A stretch of 30,310 nucleotides of DNA from positions 1-30,310 of the forward strand of contig CAYVUB010000032.1 in the NCBI GenBank assembly GCA_964454675.1, given 5' to 3'. Under the pieces are notes generated by a model. The model searched no databases. It saw nothing but the letters and a program-made list of their open reading frames with translations, and was not told the DNA's origin. Shown piece after piece: positions 15,538-23,459 of the stretch; position 1 is the stretch's first letter, and each line of letters opens with the position of its first letter. Made by a program: the position numbers and the translations under genes. Source of the DNA: CAYVUB01 sp964454675 (GTDB lineage Bacteria > Bacteroidota > Bacteroidia > Flavobacteriales > Flavobacteriaceae).

Positions 15538-16053
15538 ATGTCAAACAATTTACATCAAAACAGCTGTGAAGAATCGGTATTTTCGGGGTTATTCCGTAGG
15601 TATTCAAAAGATTTACACGATTTTTTGCATTACAAATTCGGGAATCATTTAAACCCGATGGACAAGGTTCAGGAAGCATTTGTAAAGCTTTGGGAGCATT
15701 GCGCAAAAGTGCCGCCTAATAAAGCCAAAAGCTTTTTGTTTACTACCGCCAACAATTTGATGCTTAATGACTATGCGCATCAAAAAGTGGTATTCAAACA
15801 TCGGCAAAATGTTGGCAAACCGTACACAAATGAGAGCCCTGAATTTTTATTACAGGAAAAAGAATACCACCAAAAATTAGAAACCGCACTGGCAAACCTC
15901 AGCGAGGCACAGCGCGTGGCATTCTTGCTCAACAGAGTTGAAGGTAAAAAATTCAAGGAAATTGCCCAATTGCTTGATATTTCTACAAAAGCGGTTGAAA
16001 AACGTATTTACGGTGCACTAAAAAAACTGCGTGAAGATATTGACGGGATATGA
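15538..16053 (+). CDS. ECF-type RNA polymerase sigma factor
   Basis: A 171-residue sigma-70 family factor of the FecI-like Bacteroidota kind. Region 2 spans about 18-83, with the core-binding segment DKVQEAFVKLWEH (42-54) and FLFTTANNLMLNDY. Region 4 spans about 113-167, with LSEAQRVAFLLNRVEG and the helix-turn-helix KKFKEIAQLLDISTKAVEKR. Region 3 is missing, as in ECF factors. Such genes are normally followed by an anti-sigma factor, often FecR-like. None is encoded here: the stop is followed within 7 bases by a 29-bp dispersed repeat and then by an opposing gene. Its regulator, if any, must lie elsewhere or act differently. Start ATG at 15538. Confidence 0.92.
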   Translation: MSNNLHQNSCEESVFSGLFRRYSKDLHDFLHYKFGNHLNPMDKVQEAFVKLWEHCAKVPPNKAKSFLFTTANNLMLNDYAHQKVVFKHRQNVGKPYTNESPEFLLQEKEYHQKLETALANLSEAQRVAFLLNRVEGKKFKEIAQLLDISTKAVEKRIYGALKKLREDIDGI

Positions 16054-16059
16054 TTTGAT

Positions 16060-16088
16060 AGTTTTCAGTCGCAGTCGCAGTTTACAGT
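16060..16088. repeat. 29-bp CAGTCGCAG-family repeat, third copy
   Basis: It is identical over 29 bases to 13321-13349. It begins 7 bases after the sigma factor stop codon. A degenerate relative (GCTGTAAAATGCGACTAAAAACT) follows at about 16137-16160. Confidence 0.8.
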
Positions 16089-16165
16089 CTATTAACTCAT
16101 AACTCCCAAACATAAACCACAAATAACTGATAATAAAGCTGTAAAATGCGACTAAAAACTCATTG

Positions 16166-16191
16166 CTCAATACTAAGTACTCAATACTAAG
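16166..16191. repeat. Short tandem direct repeat
   Basis: CTCAATACTAAG occurs at 16166-16177 and again at 16180-16191, immediately before the stop of the YkgJ-type gene. It is non-coding. Confidence 0.6.
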
Positions 16192-16194
16192 CAA

Positions 16195-16689
16195 CTAAAC
16201 CTGCATCCGTCGTTTCATTTCTTCGACAATATTGAAAGCCGCAGGACATATCGCTACATTTTTCAAGGTTAAATTTGAGATTTGCTGAAACTTTTTACGG
16301 TCGGTATGCGGAAACTCCCTGCAAGCTTTTGGGCGAACTTCATAAATAGAACAATAATTATCAGCACCCAAAAATGTACAAGGGACGCTTTGCAGCACAT
16401 AATCGTTATCTTCATCAATACGTAAAAACCGGTCTATAAACTGTGACGGCTTCATTTTAAAGTATCTGGAAATACGTTCAATATCTTTATCGGTAAATAA
16501 TGGTCCGGTCGTTTTACAGCAGTTGGCACAGGTAAGGCAGTCGGTTTTTGCAAATTCATCATCGTGTAATTCCTGCATGATATAATCCAGCTGCCTGGGC
16601 GGTTTCTTTTTCAGCTTATCAAAGAAAATTTTCGTTTCCTTGTGCTTGTCTTTGGCAAGTGCCGGCAATTGGTTGATAGTGTTTTGCAT
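16195..16689 (-). CDS. YkgJ family cysteine cluster protein
   Basis: A 164-residue protein of the YkgJ/CxxCxxCC family. The N-terminal cluster is CLTCANCC (51-58), with further conserved cysteines at Cys104 (VPCTFL), Cys113 (YCSIYEVRP), Cys123 (KACREFP) and Cys148 (ICPAA). This arrangement of eight cysteines is the family hallmark and suggests binding of zinc or an iron-sulfur cluster; the function is not established. The stretch before residue 45 is charged and helical. The ATG at 16689 is preceded by a TAACTTTG box only 4 bases away, which suggests a leaderless message. It converges with the sigma factor gene across repeat-rich DNA. Confidence 0.88.
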   Translation of the reverse strand: MQNTINQLPALAKDKHKETKIFFDKLKKKPPRQLDYIMQELHDDEFAKTDCLTCANCCKTTGPLFTDKDIERISRYFKMKPSQFIDRFLRIDEDNDYVLQSVPCTFLGADNYCSIYEVRPKACREFPHTDRKKFQQISNLTLKNVAICPAAFNIVEEMKRRMQV

Positions 16690-16693
16690 AGTG

Positions 16694-16701
16694 CAAAGTT
16701 A
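16694..16701 (-). promoter_or_regulatory. -7 box at the YkgJ gene start
   Basis: The minus strand reads TAACTTTG, an exact TAnnTTTG match, 4 bases before the ATG at 16689. The transcript would begin at the start codon. No TTG is seen at the -33 spacing. Confidence 0.45.
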
Positions 16702-16720
16702 GGAAAGAATAGTGTAATAT

Positions 16721-16743
16721 CATGCTGAACGCAGCCGAAGCAC
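16721..16743. repeat. Half of a dispersed palindromic repeat
   Basis: TGCTGAACGCAGCCGAAGCA in the 184-base non-coding gap looks like one arm of a REP-type intergenic repeat. No opposing arm is present nearby. Confidence 0.3.
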
Positions 16744-16831
16744 AAATAAATGACAAATACCATAAAGCCACGATGGGTTTAGGGCTGAAATCGTCAATTT
16801 GGCTCCTGGTTCAATTCAACATTTAAAATTA

Positions 16832-16847
16832 AAAAGCTTATGCCTTT
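16832..16847 (-). terminator. Weak terminator at the end of the polysaccharide operon
   Basis: The minus strand can form AAAGGC/GCTTTT (6 bp with one G-T pair, 4-base loop ATAA) followed by TTAATTTT. It lies 27 bases after the last glycosyltransferase stop, where the long operon would be expected to end. Confidence 0.4.
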
Positions 16848-16873
16848 AATTCTTCAGCTTCAATTTCTGAAAA

Positions 16874-17896
16874 TTAAACCTCAAACACTTCATGCCATTT
16901 CTTTTTAATTACGCTCCAATCAAAACTTTCTGCTTTGGCTCGTGCGTTGTCAATAATATGCCTGCATAAGACTTTGTCATTAAGCAGGCGTTCAACAGCC
17001 GCTATCATAGCTGCCGCATCACCGGGAGGTACTAACAAACCGTCCTTTTCATGGGTAATTAAATACGGCATGCCGCCCACATTGGTAGAAACTACGGGTA
17101 ACCCCAATGCCATGGCCTCCATCACACTCACAGGCGTGTTGTCAAAATTGGTGGTATTTATAAAAATATTGTACTCTTTTGCAAGGCTTGTCCATTCGGG
17201 TTTTGTGAGTTTTCCGGTAAACTTTACTGTAACTCCAAGGTTTTTTGCAAGGGTTTTAACCTCTGTCAAAGTGCCGTCACTATCAGGCCCTACCATGCAA
17301 AGCTCTGCCTGAAAACCTTTGTCGTTAAGCTGTTTTAAGACGTTTACGGCGAGCTTAGGGTTGTAAATTCCGGCAAACGAGCGTACCCATAAAAACTTTG
17401 GGGTTTCAAAACTACGCATCGCAAACGGATAGTGATTGATATCAATGGCATTTGGGATGTGAATTATATTGTTATAACCTTGTTTCTCAAAAGCTTCTTT
17501 AAGATACAGTGACGGTGCGATGTTGTATTTGGCATTCTTAAAAATGAGCTTAGACAAATATGGATTTTTCTCTAACCTTTGCGGCAGGTTGCCGCCTCCT
17601 AATTTTGGAACATATTTTTTCCCGAACAATCTACATAACTGACTTATTATAAGAGCATAATAAAAATTACGAGTGCTATAGGTATCTATCAAAATCCATT
17701 CTACCTGATTCTGATATTTTAAGGTTGTATAAACCATATCCAATAACCTCAAAAGTGGCTGCGCCTTCTCTGAGGCATAAACCATTTTAAGCCCCTCTTG
17801 TTCTAATAAACTCCCTAAACTAAAAATAGAAGTTTGGTTAGTGAACGAGCTTTTTAATTTGTTTCCTATGTACAGGATGTTTATCATACGTAACAT
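16874..17896 (-). CDS. Glycosyltransferase family 4 (GT-B)
   Basis: Last gene of the polysaccharide operon, 340 residues. The C-terminal Rossmann half is clear: WVRSFAGIYNP (170-180), then VGPDSDG, and the nucleotide-sugar binding FDNTPVSVMEAMALGLPVVS. The first Glu of the EX7E motif is replaced by Asp252 and the second is Glu260. HIPNAIDI (146-153) marks the linker. The N-terminal acceptor half is less conserved (LYIGNKL, PKLGGGNLPQRL). Donor and acceptor are unknown. Its 5' end overlaps the O-antigen ligase gene by 59 bases. An internal ATG at 17887 (Met4, MINILYIG) is an equally good start and shortens the overlap slightly. Confidence 0.9.
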   Translation of the reverse strand: MLRMINILYIGNKLKSSFTNQTSIFSLGSLLEQEGLKMVYASEKAQPLLRLLDMVYTTLKYQNQVEWILIDTYSTRNFYYALIISQLCRLFGKKYVPKLGGGNLPQRLEKNPYLSKLIFKNAKYNIAPSLYLKEAFEKQGYNNIIHIPNAIDINHYPFAMRSFETPKFLWVRSFAGIYNPKLAVNVLKQLNDKGFQAELCMVGPDSDGTLTEVKTLAKNLGVTVKFTGKLTKPEWTSLAKEYNIFINTTNFDNTPVSVMEAMALGLPVVSTNVGGMPYLITHEKDGLLVPPGDAAAMIAAVERLLNDKVLCRHIIDNARAKAESFDWSVIKKKWHEVFEV

Positions 17897-19202
17897 TTAA
17901 TAACGTCAATGCATACACAAATGCCGGTGCGGCAAGACGCATGGATGAGTGATTGATGGTCGCAAACCAAAACACCAGAAAGGCGTAAAAATACACATTG
18001 TTCTTATTTTGTGCCCGATAATCCAGAGGTTTCAATAACAATATCAGTAAAATAGCAACCCCGAACATCCCATGCTCCGAAAGCACCCTGCTGACTTCAT
18101 TGTGTGAGGTAATACCCTGCCCTTCTATTTCAATACGCTGATCTTTGGCACGGCTGGAGCCAATGCCAAAAAAGGGATTGCTGATAAATCCTTCAATCTC
18201 GTTCATAAACAATTCACCCCGACCGGTAGTCACATCCTGCTTTTCACGTCCTGCGGCATCTTTATTGGCATACCGCAAATCAATCAGGCCACTGGTTTGG
18301 GCTGAACTGATTGTCCATGTCGCTGCCATACTAAACACAAACAATAAAAACACCATCAAGATTTCGTTTTTCTTTTTTACCGACACTACGGCATAATACA
18401 CTACAAGAAAGGCTGCAATGGTCATAAATGCCGCAATCACACCACCACGGCTAAAGGTTACTGCAGCCCTGAAAGCCACCAAACCAAGCAACCCGATATT
18501 GACTAACTTTAGCGCCAGTCCCGGTGATTTTGTAAACAGACGTATGGTCAAAATTAACATTCCCATTCCTAAGGCAGTAGATACCTGATTAGGGCCAAAA
18601 CCTCCTGAAGTAGCAAAATTGGAACCGGTACCTGACAACACAGACTCTATGCTTGGATTATACCGAAACAAATACGCTGTATGTGCTATGACAGGCAGCA
18701 GTATAAAAAGCAGTATATTGGAAAGCTGTTCGTTGGTCACTTTTTTATCATAACAAAACAAAGCGGCAATCCCCAGACACACCGGACCGCTTAATACAAA
18801 GGCAATATTGGTACGAAAATTGGCATCAAAACTTAAGGTTGTGGATGCCACAAAAATAGACGGTACTAAAAACATCAGGTAAATAAAGTACGGATAGGCT
18901 TTACCCGATAAGCCTTTATAAAACATTCCCAAAAACATCAGTAATATCACCATGTATTTTCCTGCCTCATAGGTAAATGCTCCATTGGTGCTTCTAAAAA
19001 ATACCTCTGCCCCTACAAAGTAGGCACAGGCTCTTAAAATTTCATAAGTCTTTAAATCTTCATGTGCTATAATGATTTTATAAAGAAAAAAAACAAAAGC
19101 AGTTAAAAAATAGATTTTGGCAAACGGCGTATATAAATGAATAATGAAGCCTATAACTATATGCAGCCCTATGGCACTGAGATATGTTGCCTGAAACTTC
19201 AT
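17838..19202 (-). CDS. O-antigen polymerase/ligase family membrane protein (Wzy_C)
   Basis: A 454-residue polytopic inner-membrane protein with about 10-12 hydrophobic segments. The O-antigen ligase/polymerase (Wzy_C) signature covers the middle: TFSRGGVIAAF near 265-275, a large periplasmic loop with TTGRGELFMNEIEGFISNPFFGIGSS and SHNEVSRVLSEHGMFGV, then the closing helices. It should polymerise lipid-linked repeat units or transfer the glycan to an acceptor; sequence alone does not separate Wzy from WaaL. A Wzx flippase is not in the window. The coding DNA is noticeably GC-richer than the genes upstream in the operon. It overlaps the final GT4 gene by 59 bases. Confidence 0.9.
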   Translation of the reverse strand: MKFQATYLSAIGLHIVIGFIIHLYTPFAKIYFLTAFVFFLYKIIIAHEDLKTYEILRACAYFVGAEVFFRSTNGAFTYEAGKYMVILLMFLGMFYKGLSGKAYPYFIYLMFLVPSIFVASTTLSFDANFRTNIAFVLSGPVCLGIAALFCYDKKVTNEQLSNILLFILLPVIAHTAYLFRYNPSIESVLSGTGSNFATSGGFGPNQVSTALGMGMLILTIRLFTKSPGLALKLVNIGLLGLVAFRAAVTFSRGGVIAAFMTIAAFLVVYYAVVSVKKKNEILMVFLLFVFSMAATWTISSAQTSGLIDLRYANKDAAGREKQDVTTGRGELFMNEIEGFISNPFFGIGSSRAKDQRIEIEGQGITSHNEVSRVLSEHGMFGVAILLILLLKPLDYRAQNKNNVYFYAFLVFWFATINHSSMRLAAPAFVYALTLLNVTYDKHPVHRKQIKKLVH

Positions 19203-19252
19203 TTACATCCTAAAATTATAAAATTAATAGAGAACCTCATTTAAAGATACAA

Positions 19253-20062
19253 TTACCCAAAAATCCGTTTATAATCATCCAAAGGAAACAGGTAGCGATA
19301 ACTTTTTCCTGATAAATACACCATAAAATGAATTACAAATACCGGCAGATACCCTCTGTAACGTTTTAAATACCGGTCATATACAGCATTATTATACCGG
19401 CTTACCAAAAATGGTGCAATACCGGGCTTTAAATAATTATTTTGAATAATTTTTAGAGGGCTTTCCCCTTCGGGCAAAAACGTTTTAAACAAAACCCTGT
19501 CTTGTTGGCGAGCTGCCTGAAAAATCTCTATGACAGATAAGGGCAGTGTTTGATTTTCAGCATAAAAAAAACCGCAATACGATACGTCAACAGCTATCCA
19601 TTTATTCATGGAGGGAATAAATACTTCGTTAAATGAGTGTCCGCCGTAACTTTTGTCAAACGGTATGCCGGTTACGCCCCATTCACGAACCTTCACATCA
19701 TTAATAACACAAAAGTTATTAAATACCTGTACCCTGTCACTACATACACCTCCTTCTCCTAAAAGCATTTTTCTCAACACTTCTTCCGATGCATGGCTTA
19801 ACCCCGGACCACCTTTGATATGCTGCTGCAACCAAATACTTAGTTGAAGTACTAAATCTAAAATATCCTTTGGTTTTTCTGACGGAAAAATCCGGGTATT
19901 AATCTCATGAAAGTATGCCGGAATATCAGCTTTTGAATTACAAGTATTATAAGCCTCGCCCTCAATATCTGCATTCGCCACATTTTTGGATAGCAGCCTA
20001 AACCTTGTTAGGTATAAATACGGATGGCGTTTGACAATCCATTTTATCTTTTTTATAGTCAT
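19253..20062 (-). CDS. Transglutaminase-like domain protein
   Basis: A 269-residue protein read from the ATG at 20062, which has GGAG nine bases upstream; a TTG four codons earlier is the alternative. The transglutaminase-like Cys-His-Asp triad is visible: Cys107 in LLGEGGVCSDRVQVF, His142 in YGGHSFNEVFI and Asp159 in WIAVDVSYCGF. There is no signal peptide, but two hydrophobic stretches near the C-terminus (VFVIHFMVYLSG) could touch the membrane. Such domains act as proteases, amidases or acyltransferases. Inside a glycan operon, modification of the glycan or of a carrier is possible. The function is not known. It follows the GT4 at 20180 and precedes the O-antigen ligase by 50 bases. Confidence 0.82.
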   Translation of the reverse strand: MTIKKIKWIVKRHPYLYLTRFRLLSKNVANADIEGEAYNTCNSKADIPAYFHEINTRIFPSEKPKDILDLVLQLSIWLQQHIKGGPGLSHASEEVLRKMLLGEGGVCSDRVQVFNNFCVINDVKVREWGVTGIPFDKSYGGHSFNEVFIPSMNKWIAVDVSYCGFFYAENQTLPLSVIEIFQAARQQDRVLFKTFLPEGESPLKIIQNNYLKPGIAPFLVSRYNNAVYDRYLKRYRGYLPVFVIHFMVYLSGKSYRYLFPLDDYKRIFG

Positions 20063-20179
20063 ATACTGCTCCAAGGCTCTTTACAAAGTTGTAAATTTAA
20101 TTTTTTTTGACACCTTTACAAATAAATCCACGTTATAAAGCAATTATCTTTTTGTCGCTATTATTTTTTGGTTACATTA

Positions 20180-21250
20180 TTAATGCTTTAACCAACGTAA
20201 ATATGTGTTTATTACAGCTTCCCGGGAGTAGTTGTCCTGTATGTTTTGCTGTAAGTTATTACCTAAGGTATTTCTTTTGCCGGAGTTTTCAATCAATAAA
20301 CAAAGTGCTTTTACAAATTTACCGGCATTTCCGGAATCTACCAAAATACCACTTTGAGTATCCGTTATAACCGTTGGGATTTCACCTACATGGGTTACTA
20401 CAACGGCTTTTGCACAAAATCCATATTCTAAAAGTGCCACAGGCAATCCTTCCGATTTTGAGGTTAATATACCTATTTCTGCTTGTTCTAAAATATTTTG
20501 AATGTCAGTTTTTGAGCCATATACAAACACGGAATCTTCCAGATTTTCAGTACTAATTATATTTTTTATTTTTTGAGAATACGCATCTTCAAAATCTTTT
20601 CCTACCAGATGAAACGTCCAGTCCGGATGCAGATTTTTTATTTCTTTTGCTATTTTTAAAAGCAATTCGTGGTTTTTTTGCTCTCTTAGATTTGCCAAAC
20701 AAACAATACGTTTGTAATTCTCTCCTTTCAAAATCGTTTGTCTTTCTGTTTTGTTATTAAAAAAAACAAAGTTAGGAAGATATATAGCTTTATTACAGTT
20801 CAGCTGTTGTTCAGACCATCTTTTTAAATTCCGGTTAACTGATATGGTTCCGAAAAAAAAACGAGAACAAATTTTTAAAACGGTTGAATTACGTTTTTCT
20901 AAAAATTCACTGTTTCCATAATGATCGTGCCAAATTATTTTAATTTTCGGATAAATTATTTTTAATAGAACAGCCGTAAAAAAAGAAGTGCTGTGAGCGT
21001 GAATTATAGTTATGTTATGCTGTTTTACAAATCGCTTTAATTTTAAAACAGCATCAAACCCAATCGTTCCTTTTTTATTCAAAAACAAATAACCGGCTTT
21101 ATCTGAAAGCTGTGATTTTAAAGCTCCCTCTTTTCGGGTGGCAACCAAAGCTGAAAATGAAATTTGTGCAACCAGGGCATTGGCATAATTCACAGCCATT
21201 CGCTCTGCTCCTCCTGCATCTAAAGAATCTATAAGTTGAAGTATTCTCAT
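20180..21250 (-). CDS. Glycosyltransferase family 4 (GT-B)
   Basis: A 356-residue GT-B enzyme. The N-terminal start LQLIDSLDAGGAERM (4-18) is the classic glycine-rich entry of GT4 proteins, followed by IIHAHST (82-88). The donor domain has VCLANLREQKNHELLL (183-198), HLVGKDFED and the EX7E motif SEGLPVALLE (266-275) with Glu267 and Glu275. AGGAER-type enzymes commonly add hexoses or N-acetylhexosamines from UDP-sugars, but the donor cannot be fixed here. The ATG at 21250 follows the previous gene by 29 bases. A gap of 117 bases separates its end from the transglutaminase gene. Confidence 0.92.
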   Translation of the reverse strand: MRILQLIDSLDAGGAERMAVNYANALVAQISFSALVATRKEGALKSQLSDKAGYLFLNKKGTIGFDAVLKLKRFVKQHNITIIHAHSTSFFTAVLLKIIYPKIKIIWHDHYGNSEFLEKRNSTVLKICSRFFFGTISVNRNLKRWSEQQLNCNKAIYLPNFVFFNNKTERQTILKGENYKRIVCLANLREQKNHELLLKIAKEIKNLHPDWTFHLVGKDFEDAYSQKIKNIISTENLEDSVFVYGSKTDIQNILEQAEIGILTSKSEGLPVALLEYGFCAKAVVVTHVGEIPTVITDTQSGILVDSGNAGKFVKALCLLIENSGKRNTLGNNLQQNIQDNYSREAVINTYLRWLKH

Positions 21251-21279
21251 CTATTGGCTGTATATAGTAGGTATAAAAA

Positions 21280-22461
21280 TTAATTAATCAATAACTTTTT
21301 GATTTCCTCGTCAAACTTTTCGGTTGTGTATTTCCTTGACCAGGATATGGCTTTTTCAGACATGCTTTTATATGCGCTTTCATTCAGAATCAAGCCTTCA
21401 ATCTGCTTTGTATCATTCTCCAAATGTAACGAAAGTAACATACCTCTTTTCCCGTTATCCACCATATTCGGAACACATGAAACAGGTGTCACCAAAGGAA
21501 CACAACCCCAAAACATCGCTTCTGCCACAACCTTTGGCCAGCCTTCGCTTTTAGAAGGAAGCAAAAGAAAATGACTGTTTTGGTATTTTTCTTTGATGTT
21601 TTCTTTTGGTAAATTTCCTTTCAAAGCAATAACATTGTCTAAATTATTTTCTTTGATGTATGCCTCAAGTTTTTTGTTGAGTGCTCCTTCACCACAGAGT
21701 TCCAATTGAGCTTTGATGCCTTTTTTTTGGAGTTGTTCAACAATTTGTACAGCATACAACGGACGTTTTCCTTCAGATAATGTTCCGACGAAAAGAAAGT
21801 TACTGGTTGTTGCCAGATTGAACGGAGTCGAGATGGTTATTTGGTTTGGTTCCCGGTTCTCGACTTCGCTCGAACTGACAGTTAAGGGTTTATTTTCTGT
21901 TTTCTCAAGTTCAGAATACGTAGCCGTAAAAAACGGTTTGATGTTTTTGGTTTGGTTTTCCCATTCACCATACACCAAAACCTGCATGTTTCGGGTCAGG
22001 AACGTATTGCTTAAAATCCATTTTTGCAGTTTGTAAGTAAACGGTTGTTTGGCTTTCGAATTCCAGTTGCCTGCATATTTAGCTGTTTTTCTTTTTTTAG
22101 GGAAAACTATTTGGACGATAGCAGCCAATAATCCCATATTTCCCGGGCAGCGAAGGTGGATGTGGTCTGACTCTTTCATAGCCCGGTAAATCTCAACTGA
22201 AATCTTCGGGATTGTAATAAATGCTTTAAACAGATTTTTAATATTTGTGACACTAAAGCCATTAACCTTACGAAAATCAATATGATGATGTTCATAACCA
22301 ATATCAATAACAGATATTGCAGTTTTGTTAAGTGGCGCAACAATAATAACCTTGTCGGGATATTTCAGCCAGATATTCATTTCACACACATAGGGCGCAT
22401 ACGCAAAATATTCGTCTTGCCTATGGTAATGGTTTACGTGAGTGATGATACAGAAGGTCAT
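21280..22461 (-). CDS. Glycosyltransferase family 4 with an in-frame repeat insertion
   Basis: A 393-residue GT-B enzyme. N-terminal half: MTFCIITHVNHYHRQDEYFA, HLRCPGNMGLLAA (102-114) and YAGNWNSKAKQP. C-terminal half: FLFVGTLSEGKRPLYAV (222-238), LCGEGALNKKLEAYI and the EX7E motif SEGWPKVVAEAM with Glu306 and Glu314. Residues about 194-217, rich in Ser, Glu, Asn and Pro, are encoded by a decayed palindromic repeat (21811-21882) placed in the linker between the two domains. The frame stays open, so the protein may remain active. Its ATG overlaps the stop of the upstream GT2 gene (ATGA), which indicates translational coupling. Confidence 0.9.
   Translation of the reverse strand: MTFCIITHVNHYHRQDEYFAYAPYVCEMNIWLKYPDKVIIVAPLNKTAISVIDIGYEHHHIDFRKVNGFSVTNIKNLFKAFITIPKISVEIYRAMKESDHIHLRCPGNMGLLAAIVQIVFPKKRKTAKYAGNWNSKAKQPFTYKLQKWILSNTFLTRNMQVLVYGEWENQTKNIKPFFTATYSELEKTENKPLTVSSSEVENREPNQITISTPFNLATTSNFLFVGTLSEGKRPLYAVQIVEQLQKKGIKAQLELCGEGALNKKLEAYIKENNLDNVIALKGNLPKENIKEKYQNSHFLLLPSKSEGWPKVVAEAMFWGCVPLVTPVSCVPNMVDNGKRGMLLSLHLENDTKQIEGLILNESAYKSMSEKAISWSRKYTTEKFDEEIKKLLIN
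21811..21882. repeat. Palindromic dispersed repeat inside a glycosyltransferase gene
   Basis: TTGAACGGAGTCGAGAT (about 21818-21834) and CTCGACTTCGCTCGAACTGA (21859-21878) are imperfect inverted arms: 12 of 16 core positions can pair, centred on GTCGAG/CTCGAC, with about 25 bases between them. The TTCGAGCGAAGTCGAG type of sequence is a familiar intergenic repeat in flavobacterial genomes, but here it lies within an open frame. Confidence 0.6.
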
Positions 22462-23459
22462 TTTTCAATTTTCGGTTTATTAAAAGTCAAGCTCCCCCAA
22501 CCTACGGTACGTCCCCAAGCCTCGGTTAAGGCTTCTTTTTTTTGCGAAGTGGTTATCACATTGGTAAATCGTACTAAAGTTAACAAAATAGTAATGCTAT
22601 GCCATTTTATTTTTGCCTTTAATGACGGTTTTAAATTTTTTACCCGCCATACATACCAACCATTTCGGACAACCATTTTGCCATAAATGTACTTGTTTGG
22701 TCTGCCTGATCTGTCGTGGTAATGATTGAGTTGTACATTTGTTGCAATAACATTTTTTCCGAATTGCAGAGCACGCAAACTAAAATCGGCATCTTCATAC
22801 AAACCATAGCCTTCAAAATAAGTAGAAAACCCAATGTTATCAAAAACTATTTTTCTGAATGACATAGACATTCCTATTAGCAAATCCACTTCGTAGTATT
22901 TTCCTGTTATTGGAAAACCACAAGTGCGTCCGTGCGAATATTCGGGCATTTTTCCTGCTCCTTCATTTGATGCTAAACCGAGTTTATTGCGTAAAACATT
23001 TCGAGATGATTCTTTATAAACAAAACCTTCAAACTCGTAATATTCATTTTTGTTGTACTTTTTACCTGTCCCTTTTCTCTGCCAACTGTTTTCATTTATA
23101 GCAATACCTCCTACTCCAACGACACTACTATTTTCAGCATAAATTTTAATTATATTTTTGAAATAATCTTGTTCCAAAACCGTATCATCATCTAAAAAGC
23201 AAACAATTTTAGCAGAAGCATTTACTTTACTGATTCCAAAATTCCGCTGTTTGGTAAGCCCTCTGTCTTTGGGTTCTACTTTATAATAAATGAGATTTTT
23301 ATACCCTTTTTCAACTAAAATATTTTTCGTTAAATCATCATCAGAGCCGTCTATAACCAAAATCTCATCGGGATATACAGTTTGTTTTGCCACCGAATTG
23401 AGTAAATTTACGATAGCAATATGCCGTTTATATGTGCAGATGATTAAAGAGAAAATCAT
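22458..23459 (-). CDS. Glycosyltransferase family 2 (GT-A)
   Basis: A 333-residue GT-A enzyme. The start FSLIICTYKR (3-12) and VIDGSDDD (35-42) give the nucleotide-binding fold. GLTKQRNFGI leads to the metal-binding FLDDDT (89-93, DXD-like), and FEGYGLYEDADFSLRA near 215-229 supplies the catalytic Asp region. The C-terminal part is basic and amphipathic (VKNLKPSLKAKIKWHSI) and may sit on the membrane. The ATG directly follows the stop of the upstream GT2 (TAAATG), and its own stop overlaps the next start by 4 bases. The donor is unknown. Confidence 0.92.
   Translation of the reverse strand: MIFSLIICTYKRHIAIVNLLNSVAKQTVYPDEILVIDGSDDDLTKNILVEKGYKNLIYYKVEPKDRGLTKQRNFGISKVNASAKIVCFLDDDTVLEQDYFKNIIKIYAENSSVVGVGGIAINENSWQRKGTGKKYNKNEYYEFEGFVYKESSRNVLRNKLGLASNEGAGKMPEYSHGRTCGFPITGKYYEVDLLIGMSMSFRKIVFDNIGFSTYFEGYGLYEDADFSLRALQFGKNVIATNVQLNHYHDRSGRPNKYIYGKMVVRNGWYVWRVKNLKPSLKAKIKWHSITILLTLVRFTNVITTSQKKEALTEAWGRTVGWGSLTFNKPKIEK

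Noticed and set aside
20107..20370. 87-residue plus-strand frame with a hydrophobic start
   Set aside because: It lies mostly antisense to the GT4 gene at 20180-21250; its hydrophobic part comes from the short AT-rich gap.
22282..22686. 134-residue plus-strand frame
   Set aside because: Antisense across the junction of two glycosyltransferase genes with strong motifs on the other strand.
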